DNA of 64,000 bases from Nocardia acididurans (GCF_016741815.1 NZ_JAERRJ010000002.1:248001-312000); one strand, 5' to 3'; shown: positions 9,603 through 19,233, counted from the first letter of the stretch. Notes: a model not told the origin generated them from the sequence alone. Translations and numbers: made by a program.

Positions 9603-11417
9603 GTGCGGTCTGCTGTAGATGTGAGTTCTACAACGGCGTCGGGACCGCGCACCCTGTGCGAGGCGTTCCAGGACAAGGTGGCACGCTATCCGCACGAGGT
9701 CGCGCTGCGCACCCTCGGCGGCGCGACCGCGATCACCTGGCAGGAATACGGGCAGCGGGTGCGGGAGCTGGCCACCGGCCTGGCCGCCCTGGGTATCGGG
9801 CACGGCGACACGGTCGCGCTGATGATGACCAACCGCCCCGAGTTCCATCTCTGCGACACCGCGATCCTGCACACCGGCGCGACCCCGTTCTCGGTGTACA
9901 ACACCAATCCGGTGGATCTGCTGGTCTACCAGTTCGGCAATGCCGGCAACAAGGCCGTGATCTGTGAGGAGCAGTTCGCGCCGCAGGTGCTGGCGGCGGT
10001 GGAAAAGGCTGCCGCGCAAGGCTCTCCGGTCGAGCACGTGATCTGCGTGGACGGCGCGCCCGCGGGCACCATCGCGCTGAGCGAGCTGGCCGCCACCGGG
10101 AACGAGGACTTCGACTTCGAGAAGACCTGGCGCGCGGTCGATCCCGAGGATCTGCTGACCATCGTCTACACCTCGGGCACCACCGGCCCGCCCAAGGGCG
10201 TGGAGCTCACCCATACGAATTTCATCGTGAACGCCCGCGTGGTGGACGAACTCGGCGGCGGCGACAGCACCGACCGGGTGGTGTCGTACCTGCCGGACGC
10301 GCACGCCGCCAATCGCTGGTTCGCGCACTATCTTTCGCTGCTGACCGGCGGCCAGGTCACCACCGTGCCGGATCTCAAGCAGGTCGCCGACGCGCTCGCC
10401 GAGGTGCATCCGTCGGTGTTCCTGGGTGTGCCCCGGGTGTGGGTGAAAGTCAAAGCGGCACTGGAGGAACGCTTCGCCGCCGAGCCCAGCCCGGTCCGCC
10501 GCGCACTCGTGTTCTGGGCGATCGGCACCGGTCGCGCCCGCGCCCGCGCCGTATCCGACGGCAGGACCCAGAACTTCGTGCAAACGGCACAGTTCCGGCT
10601 GGCCGATCGCCTGGTGCTGGCCACCATCCGGGAACGCCTGGGGCTGGACAAGGTGCGGATCGCGGTCACCGGCTCCGCGCCCATCCCCCGCGATACCCAC
10701 GAGTTCTTCCTCGGTCTCGGTCTGCCGTTGTGCGAGGGGTACGGCATGACCGAATGTACGGCCGCGGCGACGGTCAGCCGCCCGGAACGCATCAAGATCG
10801 GTACGGTCGGCACGGCGGTGCCCGGTTCCGAGGTGCGCATCGCCGAGGACGGCGAGGTGCTCATCCGCGGGCGCATGGTCATGCGCGGCTACCGCAATGC
10901 CCCGGAGAAGACGGCCGAGGCCCTGGACGCCGACGGCTGGCTGCACACCGGCGATATCGGCGAGATCGACGCCGAGGGCTTCCTGAAGATCGTCGACCGC
11001 AAGAAGGAGCTGATCATCAGCGCGGCCGGCAAGAACATGTCGCCCACCAATATCGAGAACACGATCACCGAGAGCTGCCCGCTGGCGGGCACGGTGGTCG
11101 CCATCGGGGAGGCGCGGCACTACAACACCGCGCTGATCTGCCTGGATCCCGATCTGGTCGCGGCCTTCGCCGAGCGGCATCAGCTATCGGATCGGAGTCT
11201 GCCCGCGCTGGCCCAGGACCCGATCGTGCTCAAAGCCCTGCAGGAGGGCATCGATGTGGCGAACTCCAAGCTCTCCCGGGTGGAACAGATCAAGAAGTTC
11301 GCGGTGCTGCCGGAGGTGTGGACCCCGGGCAGCGATTGCCTCACGGCTACCGGAAAACTGAGGCGCAAACCGATAGCTACCGCCTACGCGGCTACTATCG
11401 ACTCGCTGTACGCGTAG
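9603..11417 (+). CDS. Long-chain fatty-acid-CoA ligase (AMP-binding)
   Basis: 604 residues of the ANL superfamily, closest in style to FadD11/FadD15. Motifs in order: 'IVYTSGTTGPPKG' (P-loop, near residue 190), 'VTGSAPIP', 'YGMTECTAAA' (adenine site), 'GWLHTGDIGEID' and 'IVDRKKELIISAAGKNMSP' (hinge), and the catalytic Lys in 'TATGKLRRKP'. It activates fatty acids to acyl-CoA via an acyl-adenylate, in the cytoplasm or at the membrane. The start is GTG at 9603; a second GTG at 9621 is possible. The PucR-type regulator starts 10 bp downstream, so the two are probably one transcript. Confidence 0.9.
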   Translation: MRSAVDVSSTTASGPRTLCEAFQDKVARYPHEVALRTLGGATAITWQEYGQRVRELATGLAALGIGHGDTVALMMTNRPEFHLCDTAILHTGATPFSVYNTNPVDLLVYQFGNAGNKAVICEEQFAPQVLAAVEKAAAQGSPVEHVICVDGAPAGTIALSELAATGNEDFDFEKTWRAVDPEDLLTIVYTSGTTGPPKGVELTHTNFIVNARVVDELGGGDSTDRVVSYLPDAHAANRWFAHYLSLLTGGQVTTVPDLKQVADALAEVHPSVFLGVPRVWVKVKAALEERFAAEPSPVRRALVFWAIGTGRARARAVSDGRTQNFVQTAQFRLADRLVLATIRERLGLDKVRIAVTGSAPIPRDTHEFFLGLGLPLCEGYGMTECTAAATVSRPERIKIGTVGTAVPGSEVRIAEDGEVLIRGRMVMRGYRNAPEKTAEALDADGWLHTGDIGEIDAEGFLKIVDRKKELIISAAGKNMSPTNIENTITESCPLAGTVVAIGEARHYNTALICLDPDLVAAFAERHQLSDRSLPALAQDPIVLKALQEGIDVANSKLSRVEQIKKFAVLPEVWTPGSDCLTATGKLRRKPIATAYAATIDSLYA

Positions 11418-11427
11418 TAGGAGAGTT

Positions 11428-12768
11428 ATGCAGGCGCGAACCCGGGACCGGGCCCTCGAAGAGCTCTATCGCCGTGCCGTCGTGGTCCGCGAGGAGTTCA
11501 CCAGCACCGCGCTGCCCCCGTACCAGAATCTGCCGCAGACCCTGGTGGCCAGCGGATTCGAGCGCGGGTCCAAGCTCAATGTGGATCTGTTCTTCGACTA
11601 TCTGCGTACCGGGCAGCTGCCCTGCGAGGACGAGACCCGCGAGGTGGTGGAGATCGCGCTGGGCCGGGTCCGCGACGGCGAGCCGCTCGACCAGGTGCTG
11701 GACCGCTACCGGATCGGAGCCGACTTCATCTGGTCGCGGCTGCGCGCAGCCGCCGACGAGGGTGACCGCGAACTGCTCACCGACGCGGCCATGCCCCTGC
11801 TCAACTACATCACCCTGGTGACCACGCGCATCGCCACGGCCTGCGTGCAGCGGGCCCACGATCCGCGCTGGGAACTGCTGGAACGCCGGCGCGCCATCGC
11901 CGACGCTCTGCTCACCGGCCGCGACCCGATCGAGTGGGCGGACGAACCGGCCATCGCGGTGCCGGACGCCTTCGTCATCGCGGTGTTCCGCCTCGGCGCG
12001 GCCCGCAGTTCCGACACCAGTGAACTGCGGCACCGGGTGGAGGCGATCCCGGGCGTGTTCCTGCGCCTGGACAGCGGCGGCTGGACGGCACTGCTCCCAC
12101 TGCAGCCCGGTGACGACGGCACCGCCACCATCGCGGCCCTCACCAGTCGACTGCCCGGGGTGGCGGCGGACGGGTCCGCGAAAGCGATTCCGGCCAAGTA
12201 CGCCGCCGCGGCGACCGCGTCCCCGCAGTCCGGGAAACCCGGTGCGGCGCAACCCACCCCGCAGGCGGCCACCGGGCAACCCGCCGCTAAGGCTGCGGCG
12301 CAGGCGGTTTCGAAGGCGGGAGCGCGCAACGCGAGTCCCGCGCCGTTCTGGGTGGGTGTGGCGGTGACGCCGTCGCGGGCGGATGTTCCGGCGTTGTTCG
12401 CGGAGGCGCGGATTCTGTCCGAGCTGGGGCGGTGCCTGGCTCGGTCGCATCCGGTGTGCCGTCGGTCGGATCTCATGTTCGAGTACACGGTGGCCGCGGG
12501 CGGGGCGGCGCGGAGCGGGCTGGCGGCGGTGCTGGCTCCGCTGGATCCGCAGCCGCTGCTGGCGGAGACCCTGGAGGTGTTCGTGGACAGCGGGTTCAAT
12601 CAGCTGGCCACGGCGCGAATCCTCAACATCCACCGCAATACGGTCACCTACCGGTTGACCCGGGTGCACGAGCTGACCGGGCTGGATCCGCATCGGCCCA
12701 CCGATGCCATGACCCTGTCGGCGGCGCGGATCGCGCGGCGGCTCGAATCCGCCTGTTTCGCGCCGTAA
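11428..12768 (+). CDS. PucR/CdaR-type transcriptional regulator
   Basis: 446 residues. The N-terminal half is an effector-binding RsbR/PucR-like helical domain ('FFDYLRTGQLPCEDETREVVEIALGR', 'RTRIATACVQRAHD'-like), and the C-terminus has the diagnostic PucR helix-turn-helix 'SGFNQLATARILNIHRNTVTYRLTRVHELTG'. A low-complexity Ala/Pro/Gln linker of about 55 residues (249-306) is inserted in the middle of the GGDEF-like region and is not usual in the family. It is probably co-expressed with the acyl-CoA ligase. A good AGGAG ribosome site precedes the ATG. Regulated genes are not known; neighbours suggest fatty acid or amine use. Confidence 0.85.
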   Translation: MQARTRDRALEELYRRAVVVREEFTSTALPPYQNLPQTLVASGFERGSKLNVDLFFDYLRTGQLPCEDETREVVEIALGRVRDGEPLDQVLDRYRIGADFIWSRLRAAADEGDRELLTDAAMPLLNYITLVTTRIATACVQRAHDPRWELLERRRAIADALLTGRDPIEWADEPAIAVPDAFVIAVFRLGAARSSDTSELRHRVEAIPGVFLRLDSGGWTALLPLQPGDDGTATIAALTSRLPGVAADGSAKAIPAKYAAAATASPQSGKPGAAQPTPQAATGQPAAKAAAQAVSKAGARNASPAPFWVGVAVTPSRADVPALFAEARILSELGRCLARSHPVCRRSDLMFEYTVAAGGAARSGLAAVLAPLDPQPLLAETLEVFVDSGFNQLATARILNIHRNTVTYRLTRVHELTGLDPHRPTDAMTLSAARIARRLESACFAP

Positions 12769-12797
12769 TCCCACCCCGCCGGACCTTCGCGACGGCT

Positions 12798-12814
12798 CAG
12801 CTGCCCGGCAGCTG
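12798..12814. promoter_or_regulatory. 17-bp palindrome before the CocE-type hydrolase gene
   Basis: CAGCTGCC and GGCAGCTG flank one C. It lies 30 bp after the PucR-type gene and 189 bp before the next start. Too tight for a hairpin loop, so it is more likely a protein-binding site than a terminator; function is unknown. The rest of this 234-bp gap shows no convincing gene. Confidence 0.3.
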
Positions 12815-13002
12815 GGCCGTTGTGCTGTGCGCCGACCACCCCGCCGCCGGGCCGTTGGTCGATTACACAAACCGGCGGTCCCGCCTCCGGGCGATTGCCG
12901 GTACCCCGGCCACCCGGCTGTGCGGTGTGCTGAATTCCGACGAAGAGGTCCTGTGCCGGTGCATGCCGTGCGGCCCTCCCGACCATCCGCAGAGGTAGAT
13001 CG

Positions 13003-15063
13003 TTGAGAAGCAAGTCCCGGCCGCATCGGCGCGGCCGCCTCGTCCCGCTCGCCGTGGCGGGGCTGTCCGCGCTCACGGTGATCGTTTCCTACACCACCCC
13101 GGCGGGCGCGGTCCCGAATGCCGGACCGGTGCCGACCGCACCCGCGAACTTCGGTCTGCCGGCCGACTATCAGCCCACTCCCGAGCAGTACGGCGTGGGA
13201 TATGAACTGGGACATGTGGTTCCGCTGTCCGACGGCACCCAGATCCAGGCCGAGGTGCGGTATCCGACCGATCCCGCGACCGGGCAGCGCGCGACCGGCG
13301 AATTCCCGGTGGTCGTCAACTTCACCACCTACGGCGCGCTCTCGAGCGCGCTGGCCGCCGCGCTCACCAGCGTGATCGACGAGCTGCGCATCCCGCTGCC
13401 GGATCAGCTCAAAGATGTTCGGCGCGTGATCAATCAGGCCACCAGCGCGCAGGACGTGCTGGTGCGGCACGGCTATATCGAGGTGATCGCCGATATCCGC
13501 GGCACCGGCGGTTCGACCGGCGCGTGGAACCCGGCCTCCAAGCAGGACGGCCTGGACGGCGTGCAACTGGTGGACTGGGCGGCGAACCTGCCCGGTTCCA
13601 ACGGCAAGGTCGGCATGTACGGGTATTCGTTCCCGGCGCTGACCGCGCTGCGCACCGCCGAATCGGTGGGCCCGAACTCGCCGCTGAAAGCCATTGTGCC
13701 CATGGCGATGCCGAACAATATCTTCAACGAGGTGCTCGGCCACGACGGTCTGATGAGCCCGCTGCTGCTGACGGCCATCTCGGTGATGGTGCCGTATATG
13801 AGCCTCATCGGGCCGTTCATGACCGCGGTCGTCTCACCGCAGACCTTCGTGCGGTCGCTGGTGGATCACCTGCAGGCGCTGGTGTCCTCGGACAGCACCA
13901 TCAAGCTGCTGATCGAGGCGTACCTGGGCGGTCCGCTGGCCTACGACACCGAGTGGTGGCAGGAACGCCGCTTCGAAACCGATCTGAACAACCTGGTGGA
14001 CAAGGGCATTGCCATGTACCAGGTGGGCGGCTTCTGGGATCTGTATCAGGAGGGCCCGCTGCGCAATTACTCGCAGCTGCAGAATCTGGCGGCCGGGCGG
14101 GACCAGTTCGCGCCCATGGATCCGAACCAGCGGGCCGACGGCCGCTACCAATTGCTCATGGGTCCTTGGTATCACGTCGGGTTGGGGGTCGGCCCGGGTT
14201 CGCGCCTGGATACGAACATGATCACCCTCGCGTGGTTCGACCGCTGGCTCAAGGATATCGACAACGGCATCGACCGCACCGATACCCCGCTGCACGTCAT
14301 CGACGCGAACAACAATGCCGCCGATACCGCGCGCTATCCGTTCGAGCAGGCCGCCGTCACCGAGCGCTGGTTCGACGGCAACCGGCTCAGCGCCCAGAAG
14401 CCCGGCGCCACAGACGGTGCGGATCGCATCGACTACTCCGGCATCGACAACATCTGCAACCGGCAGACGCTGGCCCAGTACACCGGTGGCCTGCTGGACT
14501 TCGTGTTCCGGATCTTCAACGCCTACAACCCGTGCACCGAACTGGTGCAGGAGCCGACGGCGGGACTGCGCTACACCATGGATCCGGTGAGCGAGCCGAC
14601 CATGCTGGCCGGGCCGTCGAGCGTCACCCTGTACGCCTCGTCGACGGGCACCGACGCGGCCTTCCAGGTGTGGCTGGACGATGTCGCGCCGGACGGCAGC
14701 GTCGTGAACATCACGGGCGGTTCACAATTGGCGAGTCAGCGCACCCTCAACGACGAGAAGACCTGGCGCACAGCCGATGGCACCGTGTACGCGCCGGAGC
14801 ACGTCATCACCAAGGAGACCGAGCAGCTGCTGACGCCTGGTGAGGTGACGAAGCTGGAGATCAAGCTGCGGCCCGCCTTCCATCGCCTGGAGCCGGGACA
14901 CGCACTGCGCGTGCGGATCACGACGGGGACCTTCCCGTCCACCATGCCGATTCCGACGGATCTGCCCCGGCTGCTGGGCACCTCGCAGCAGGTGCAGCGC
15001 AATGCGGTGTGGCCGTCGAGCGTGGTGGTGCCGCTGGCTCCGGCGGGTTCCTTCACCCATTGA
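13003..15063 (+). CDS. Secreted CocE/NonD-family (S15-like) hydrolase
   Basis: 686 residues with an N-terminal signal peptide ending near 'TTPAGAVPNA'. The alpha/beta-hydrolase core has 'VVVNFTTYGALSS', the nucleophile elbow GMYGYSFPAL (catalytic Ser) and 'YQLLMGPWYHVGLG' with a likely catalytic His, followed by the beta-jellyroll domain of CocE/X-Pro dipeptidyl-peptidase proteins ('LEIKLRPAFHRLEPGHALRVRITTG'). It hydrolyses esters, amides or N-terminal dipeptides outside the membrane; substrate unknown. The start is TTG with a GAGGTA ribosome site 7 bp upstream. It stands alone between the PucR-type gene and ephD. Confidence 0.85.
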   Translation: MRSKSRPHRRGRLVPLAVAGLSALTVIVSYTTPAGAVPNAGPVPTAPANFGLPADYQPTPEQYGVGYELGHVVPLSDGTQIQAEVRYPTDPATGQRATGEFPVVVNFTTYGALSSALAAALTSVIDELRIPLPDQLKDVRRVINQATSAQDVLVRHGYIEVIADIRGTGGSTGAWNPASKQDGLDGVQLVDWAANLPGSNGKVGMYGYSFPALTALRTAESVGPNSPLKAIVPMAMPNNIFNEVLGHDGLMSPLLLTAISVMVPYMSLIGPFMTAVVSPQTFVRSLVDHLQALVSSDSTIKLLIEAYLGGPLAYDTEWWQERRFETDLNNLVDKGIAMYQVGGFWDLYQEGPLRNYSQLQNLAAGRDQFAPMDPNQRADGRYQLLMGPWYHVGLGVGPGSRLDTNMITLAWFDRWLKDIDNGIDRTDTPLHVIDANNNAADTARYPFEQAAVTERWFDGNRLSAQKPGATDGADRIDYSGIDNICNRQTLAQYTGGLLDFVFRIFNAYNPCTELVQEPTAGLRYTMDPVSEPTMLAGPSSVTLYASSTGTDAAFQVWLDDVAPDGSVVNITGGSQLASQRTLNDEKTWRTADGTVYAPEHVITKETEQLLTPGEVTKLEIKLRPAFHRLEPGHALRVRITTGTFPSTMPIPTDLPRLLGTSQQVQRNAVWPSSVVVPLAPAGSFTH

Positions 15064-15099
15064 CACCGTGGTCCGTCGGGCGCACGCTGAACCCAGCAC

Positions 15100-15116
15100 A
15101 ACTGTCCGAGACAGTT
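15100..15116. promoter_or_regulatory. Palindromic operator before ephD
   Basis: AACTGTCCGAGACAGTT is a perfect 7+3+7 palindrome 19 bp before the ephD ATG. A copy with one changed base lies at 19099-19115 before the ferritin-like gene, and a weaker relative lies at 19234-19250 before the ABC1-type kinase. The 17-bp size suits a TetR-family repressor, but none is encoded nearby. Confidence 0.75.
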
Positions 15117-15135
15117 AGGTCGAGGGAGAGCAGCA

Positions 15136-16911
15136 ATGACGCCGCACATCGAAACCCGGGAACGCTTCGTACGCAACGGCGAGATCGATCTCGCCGTCTA
15201 CGAGCAGGGCACGCCCGACGGACCCACCATCGTGCTGGTGCACGGATGGCCCGACTCCCATCGACTGTGGGACAACGTGATTCCGCACCTGGCGGATCGG
15301 TTCCACCTGGTGACCTACGACAGCCGCGGGCACGGCCGCAGCACGGTGCCCGCCGACAGTCGCGCCTTCCGGATCTCGGAGCTGGCCACCGACCTCTTCG
15401 CCGTCATCGACGCGGTGAGCCCGGACGCGCCGGTGCATGTGCTCGCCCACGACTGGGGGTCGGTCACCGCCTGGGATGCCGTGTGCGAACCCGATGCCGA
15501 GCAGCGCATCGCCTCGTTCACCTCGGTGTCCGGGCCGAACCTCGATCATGCGGGCCGGTGGGCGCGCCGCCGATTCACCCGGCCGACGCCGGGCAATCTG
15601 GCGGGTCCGCTGGCGCAGCTGGCATCGGTGGCCTACCAGTTCGCGTTCATGTCGCCGATGATGCCGCCGCTCATGCGAAGAGGATTGCGCGAGCAGGGTT
15701 TCCGGCTCGGTCTGCGCCTGGCGCAGGGGACGCCCGGGGAGCGGGTCACGCTGGCGGACACCTTCGCCGAGGACGCCGTGAACGGGCTGGGCGTGTACCG
15801 CGCGAATCTGGTGGTGGCCAAACTGTTCACGGCGCGGGAGCGGCACACCAAGGTGCCGGTGCAGCTGATCGTCGCGAAATACGATCCGGCCGTGCGGCCT
15901 TCGGTGTTCGACGACGAGCAGCGCTGGACCGATCAGCTGTGGCGGCGGGATCTGAAAGCCGGGCACTGGGTGCCGTACTCGCATCCGGAAGCGCTGGCGC
16001 AGGCCACGATTCAGCTCATCGACGCGGTCTCGGGTGGCGCGCAGGCGCGCGAGCTGCGGCGGGCCGAGGTGGGGCGGCGGCGCAAGCGGGACTTCGACGA
16101 TCACCTGGTCGTGGTGACCGGCGCGGGATCCGGGATCGGCCGGGAGACCGCGCTGGCATTCGCGCGGGCGGGCGCGGAGGTGGTGGTGTCGGATATCGAC
16201 CCGACGGCCGTGCACGACACCGCCTCGGCCATTGCCGAATTCGGCGGGACCGCCTTCCCGTATCAGCTGGATGTCGCCGACGAGGAGGCCGTGCGCGCGC
16301 ATGCCGAGGAGGTGGCGCGGCGGCACGGCGTACCCGATGTGGTGGTCAACAATGCCGGGGTCGGGCAGGCCGCACCGTTCCTGCGCACGCCCAGCGAGAG
16401 CTTCCGGCGGGTCATCGACATCAACCTGTTCGGGGTGGTGAACGGTTCCCGGGCGTTCGGAAAGCTGATGGCCGAGCGCGGACTGGGCGGGCACATCGTG
16501 AATGTCTCCAGCATGGCGGCCTATACGCCGCAGCAGGGGTTCAGCGCCTACTCCACCAGCAAGTCGGCGGTCTTCATGTTCTCCGACTGCCTGCGCGCCG
16601 AACTGGCCTCGGCCGGAATCGGGGTCACCACCGTATGTCCCGGCATCGTGCACACCAATATCGTGCGCACGACGGAGTTCTCGGGCCTGCGCGGCGAGCA
16701 GGAGGAGTTCCGGCAGCAGCTGTTCGACACGCTCTACCGCCTGCGCCGCTATCCGCCGTCGAAGGTGGCGACCGCGATCGTGCGTGCGGTGCGGCGCAAT
16801 CGGGCCGTCGTCCCGGTCACCCCGGAGGCGTGGGCGGCCTACTACGGCAGCCGCCTCACCCCGCCCGCCCTGATGCGCTTCGGTATCGCCCGCGCCAGCC
16901 TGGCCCGCTGA
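15136..16911 (+). CDS. ephD: EphD-like epoxide hydrolase / short-chain dehydrogenase fusion
   Basis: 591 residues, close to the 592 of M. tuberculosis EphD. Residues 1-300 form an alpha/beta-hydrolase with 'LVHGWPDSHRLWDNV' (oxyanion HGxP), nucleophile Asp106 in AHDWGS and a late His in 'AGHWVPYSHPE'. Residues ~315-591 form an SDR with TGAGSGIG at 328-335, 'VNNAGVGQ' and the catalytic Y472-x3-K476 in 'YSTSKSA'. In mycobacteria EphD takes part in making oxygenated mycolic acids from epoxy precursors. The ribosome site is GAGGGAGAG. A 17-bp operator precedes it. The 3' end overlaps the convergent reductase gene by 70 bp. Confidence 0.92.
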   Translation: MTPHIETRERFVRNGEIDLAVYEQGTPDGPTIVLVHGWPDSHRLWDNVIPHLADRFHLVTYDSRGHGRSTVPADSRAFRISELATDLFAVIDAVSPDAPVHVLAHDWGSVTAWDAVCEPDAEQRIASFTSVSGPNLDHAGRWARRRFTRPTPGNLAGPLAQLASVAYQFAFMSPMMPPLMRRGLREQGFRLGLRLAQGTPGERVTLADTFAEDAVNGLGVYRANLVVAKLFTARERHTKVPVQLIVAKYDPAVRPSVFDDEQRWTDQLWRRDLKAGHWVPYSHPEALAQATIQLIDAVSGGAQARELRRAEVGRRRKRDFDDHLVVVTGAGSGIGRETALAFARAGAEVVVSDIDPTAVHDTASAIAEFGGTAFPYQLDVADEEAVRAHAEEVARRHGVPDVVVNNAGVGQAAPFLRTPSESFRRVIDINLFGVVNGSRAFGKLMAERGLGGHIVNVSSMAAYTPQQGFSAYSTSKSAVFMFSDCLRAELASAGIGVTTVCPGIVHTNIVRTTEFSGLRGEQEEFRQQLFDTLYRLRRYPPSKVATAIVRAVRRNRAVVPVTPEAWAAYYGSRLTPPALMRFGIARASLAR

Positions 16912-18155
16912 GGTCGACGCGAATCAGCCCGCACCGCAGCTGATTCCACGTCGAGGACGAGTCGTTCACCGCGATCCGCGCGCGAGACGCAGATCAGCAT
17001 GTCCCCCTGCGACCGCTGTGCGTCGTTGAGCACGGAATCGCGGTGATCGACCGTCCCCGCCAGCACCCGCACCTTGCAGGTGGTGCAGAACCCCTGGCGG
17101 CAGGAATAGGGCACCGCGGGGTCCGCCTCGGCCACCACCTCGAGCACGCTCCGGTCGGCCGGAACCTCCAGCACCCGCCCGCCCCGGCCCCACTGGACCG
17201 TGAACGGCCGCCCGTCCCGAATCGGCGGCGGACCGAACCGCTCCTGGTGCAGTTCCACCCCGTCCGCCCGCGCCACCCGCGCACCCACCACCTCGAGCAA
17301 TGCCGGTGGGCCGCACACATACACGGCCAGTCCCGGATCCGGCAGCGGCACCAGATCCGCCCCCGTGGGCAGACCGTCCACGTCATCGGTGCGGATGGTC
17401 ACGCGTTCGCCGTAACCGGCGATCTCGTCCAGAAACGGCAGCGCGTCGCGGTGCCGGCCGGTGTACACCATGGTCCAGTCGAGCCCGGCACGATCGGCAG
17501 CCCGCATCATGCCCAGCACCGGCGTGATGCCGATCCCGCCCGCGACGAAGTGCAGCCGCCGCGGCGCGTCGGACGGCGCGGGCGTGGCGCGGGCGAATCC
17601 CGCGCGAACGGCCCGCACGTCCGAACCGGATCTCGTGACCTCGCGACCCGTCAGGACGAGCGGGAAGGCATTGCGCGGGCCGCGAATCGCCACCCGGTCA
17701 CCGGGCCGCAGTTCGTCGTGCAGCTCGACCGACCCGCTCCCGTTCACTATGCGCCGCACCGCGATTCGATAGTGCAGCGCGTCGTCCGGGTCACCGCACA
17801 GTGAGTACTGGCGCATGCGGCCCGAGGGCAGCACCACATCCAGGTGGGCCCCGGGCCGCCACGGGCGCAGGGCGGCTCCGCGCGGGTCGGCGAAGAGGAA
17901 GCTCACCACGTCCTCGTCGGCGGCGACCACGCGGCGCTCGACCAGGACCAGTTCCCGGGTGCGATCGACCGCGGGACCGCCGCCGCCCGCCGGGGAGAAC
18001 CAGGCCAGAACGCGTGCGGCGGGGACGATGAGTTTGTCCACGACCACGAGCAGCGGGTCGTGCGGCAGGGGCGCCCAGAAGGCGGGCGGGACTCCGCGCC
18101 CGCGCATGTCGGCGATGCGGCCCTCGATGGTTTGCGGTGCGGGCGCTCGGGTCAT
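16842..18155 (-). CDS. Ferredoxin-type oxidoreductase (PDR/VanB-like)
   Basis: 437 residues. After a ~50-residue N-terminal helical stretch come a flavin-binding beta barrel ('GAHLDVVLPSGRMRQYSLCGDP', the RxYS flavin motif), an NAD-binding domain ('HFVAGGIGITPVLGMMRAA', 'VYVCGPPALLEVV') and a C-terminal plant-type 2Fe-2S domain with CRQGFCTTC and a final Cys in DMLICVS. It passes electrons from NAD(P)H to a partner oxygenase or desaturase. Its ATG overlaps the stop of the upstream ferritin-like gene (ATGA), so that protein is the obvious electron acceptor. The C-terminal tail overlaps the convergent ephD gene by 70 bp. Confidence 0.88.
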   Translation of the reverse strand: MTRAPAPQTIEGRIADMRGRGVPPAFWAPLPHDPLLVVVDKLIVPAARVLAWFSPAGGGGPAVDRTRELVLVERRVVAADEDVVSFLFADPRGAALRPWRPGAHLDVVLPSGRMRQYSLCGDPDDALHYRIAVRRIVNGSGSVELHDELRPGDRVAIRGPRNAFPLVLTGREVTRSGSDVRAVRAGFARATPAPSDAPRRLHFVAGGIGITPVLGMMRAADRAGLDWTMVYTGRHRDALPFLDEIAGYGERVTIRTDDVDGLPTGADLVPLPDPGLAVYVCGPPALLEVVGARVARADGVELHQERFGPPPIRDGRPFTVQWGRGGRVLEVPADRSVLEVVAEADPAVPYSCRQGFCTTCKVRVLAGTVDHRDSVLNDAQRSQGDMLICVSRADRGERLVLDVESAAVRADSRRPQRARLARAIPKRIRAGGVRRLP

Positions 18156-19030
18156 GAGGCGTGGGCGATCTTGGCGGCCGGGGACTTGGCGAGATAGGCG
18201 ACGGCCTGGGCGGTGTCGCCGGTGTCGGCGGGGTCGTAGGCGGGGCGAACGAAGGAGGCGAAGCCGCGACCGATGAGACGCCAGCGGGGCAGGACACCGC
18301 GGCGCATGGCTCGGTTGATCGCGAGGAACACCCTGAGCGGGTTCATGTTTCGCATGGTGGGGTCCTGGTGCACGAGCCACCAGGCGACGGCGATCAGGCC
18401 CAGGGGCAGGCCCACGCTGGTTCCGAGGTAGAAGGTCACCAGCCGGGGTCGCCCGACCGCGAAGTAGCGGGCCACGTCCCAGGCCACACTGCGGTGTTCG
18501 ACCTCTTCCGCGCCGTGCCAGCGGAACAGGTCGGTCAGCGCCGGATCCGCCCGCAGCGCTTCGAAATCCTGGTTCAGGATCCAGTCGCCGCCGAGTGCGG
18601 TGAAGTGTTCGACGCCCGCGATGGCGGCCAGCATCTGCACGACTACGCGGTGCCGGAGTCGTTCGGGGAGGGTGTCGAGGCGCTGTACGGCGCGGTCGAA
18701 CAGGTACTCGGCCTCGGTCATGATGGGTTCCGGGTCGATGCCGTGTCGTTGCAGGAATTCCCAGGTGGCCTGGTTGTGGGATTCGGCGTGGATGGCCTCC
18801 TGCCCCATGAATCCGATCATCTGCTCACGCAATTCGGCATCGGTGACGTACGGCAGTGCGCGCCGGAACATTTCGACGAAGCCGCGTTCACCGAGCGGGA
18901 GTATCAGGTTGAGTCCGGAAATGGCGTGCGAGGCAACAGGTTCGCCGGGTATCCAGTGCAGCGGCGATTCGGAGAAGTCGAATCGCACATCGCGCGGGCG
19001 CAGGACGACCGCGCCGGCCTTCTCGTTCAT
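18152..19030 (-). CDS. Ferritin-like 'metal-dependent hydrolase' (PF10118 type)
   Basis: 292 residues from the ATG at 19030, which has GAAGG at 8-nt spacing; a second ATG at 19036 is too close to it. Two Glu/His clusters, 'GQEAIHAESHNQ' and 'HGAEEVEHRSVAWD', look like a di-iron four-helix-bundle site, and 'YLGTSVGLPLGLIAVAWWLV' is a membrane-associating segment. Although labelled a hydrolase, coupling with a flavin/2Fe-2S reductase favours an oxygen-dependent oxidase or hydroxylase acting on a lipid. A near-identical copy of the ephD operator lies about 70 bp upstream, so this pair and ephD are probably regulated together. Confidence 0.82.
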   Translation of the reverse strand: MNEKAGAVVLRPRDVRFDFSESPLHWIPGEPVASHAISGLNLILPLGERGFVEMFRRALPYVTDAELREQMIGFMGQEAIHAESHNQATWEFLQRHGIDPEPIMTEAEYLFDRAVQRLDTLPERLRHRVVVQMLAAIAGVEHFTALGGDWILNQDFEALRADPALTDLFRWHGAEEVEHRSVAWDVARYFAVGRPRLVTFYLGTSVGLPLGLIAVAWWLVHQDPTMRNMNPLRVFLAINRAMRRGVLPRWRLIGRGFASFVRPAYDPADTGDTAQAVAYLAKSPAAKIAHAS

Positions 19031-19098
19031 GATCATCACCTTCGTATCGGCCGTCGGCGGGCCCCGTTGCCCGGCCTGGCGGGCCGATCCCTGTACCC

Positions 19099-19115
19099 AA
19101 CAGTCTCGGACAGTT
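19099..19115. promoter_or_regulatory. Shared operator before the ferritin-like/reductase operon
   Basis: Read on the minus strand it is AACTGTCCGAGACTGTT, differing from the ephD site by one base in the last arm. It lies 69 bp upstream of the ATG at 19030. A loose half-site (ACTGTCCAGA) follows at about 19123. Confidence 0.72.
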
Positions 19116-19233
19116 GATCGCCACTGTCCAGAAAGCGACCGGCACGATCGGATCGAGAAACTGTCGCCACCCGGCACACGCAGGGATAAGAGCTGCAAGG
19201 AACCATCATTCGACAACCTACACCCTGAGCGGA

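Noticed and set aside
12769..13002. Short frames in the gap between the PucR-type gene and the CocE-type gene
   Set aside because: No ribosome site, no coding bias and no recognisable domain; only a 17-bp palindrome seems meaningful.
15009..16943. 644-residue + strand frame overlapping ephD
   Set aside because: Out of frame with ephD and lacking any domain; the ephD frame has both catalytic domains intact.
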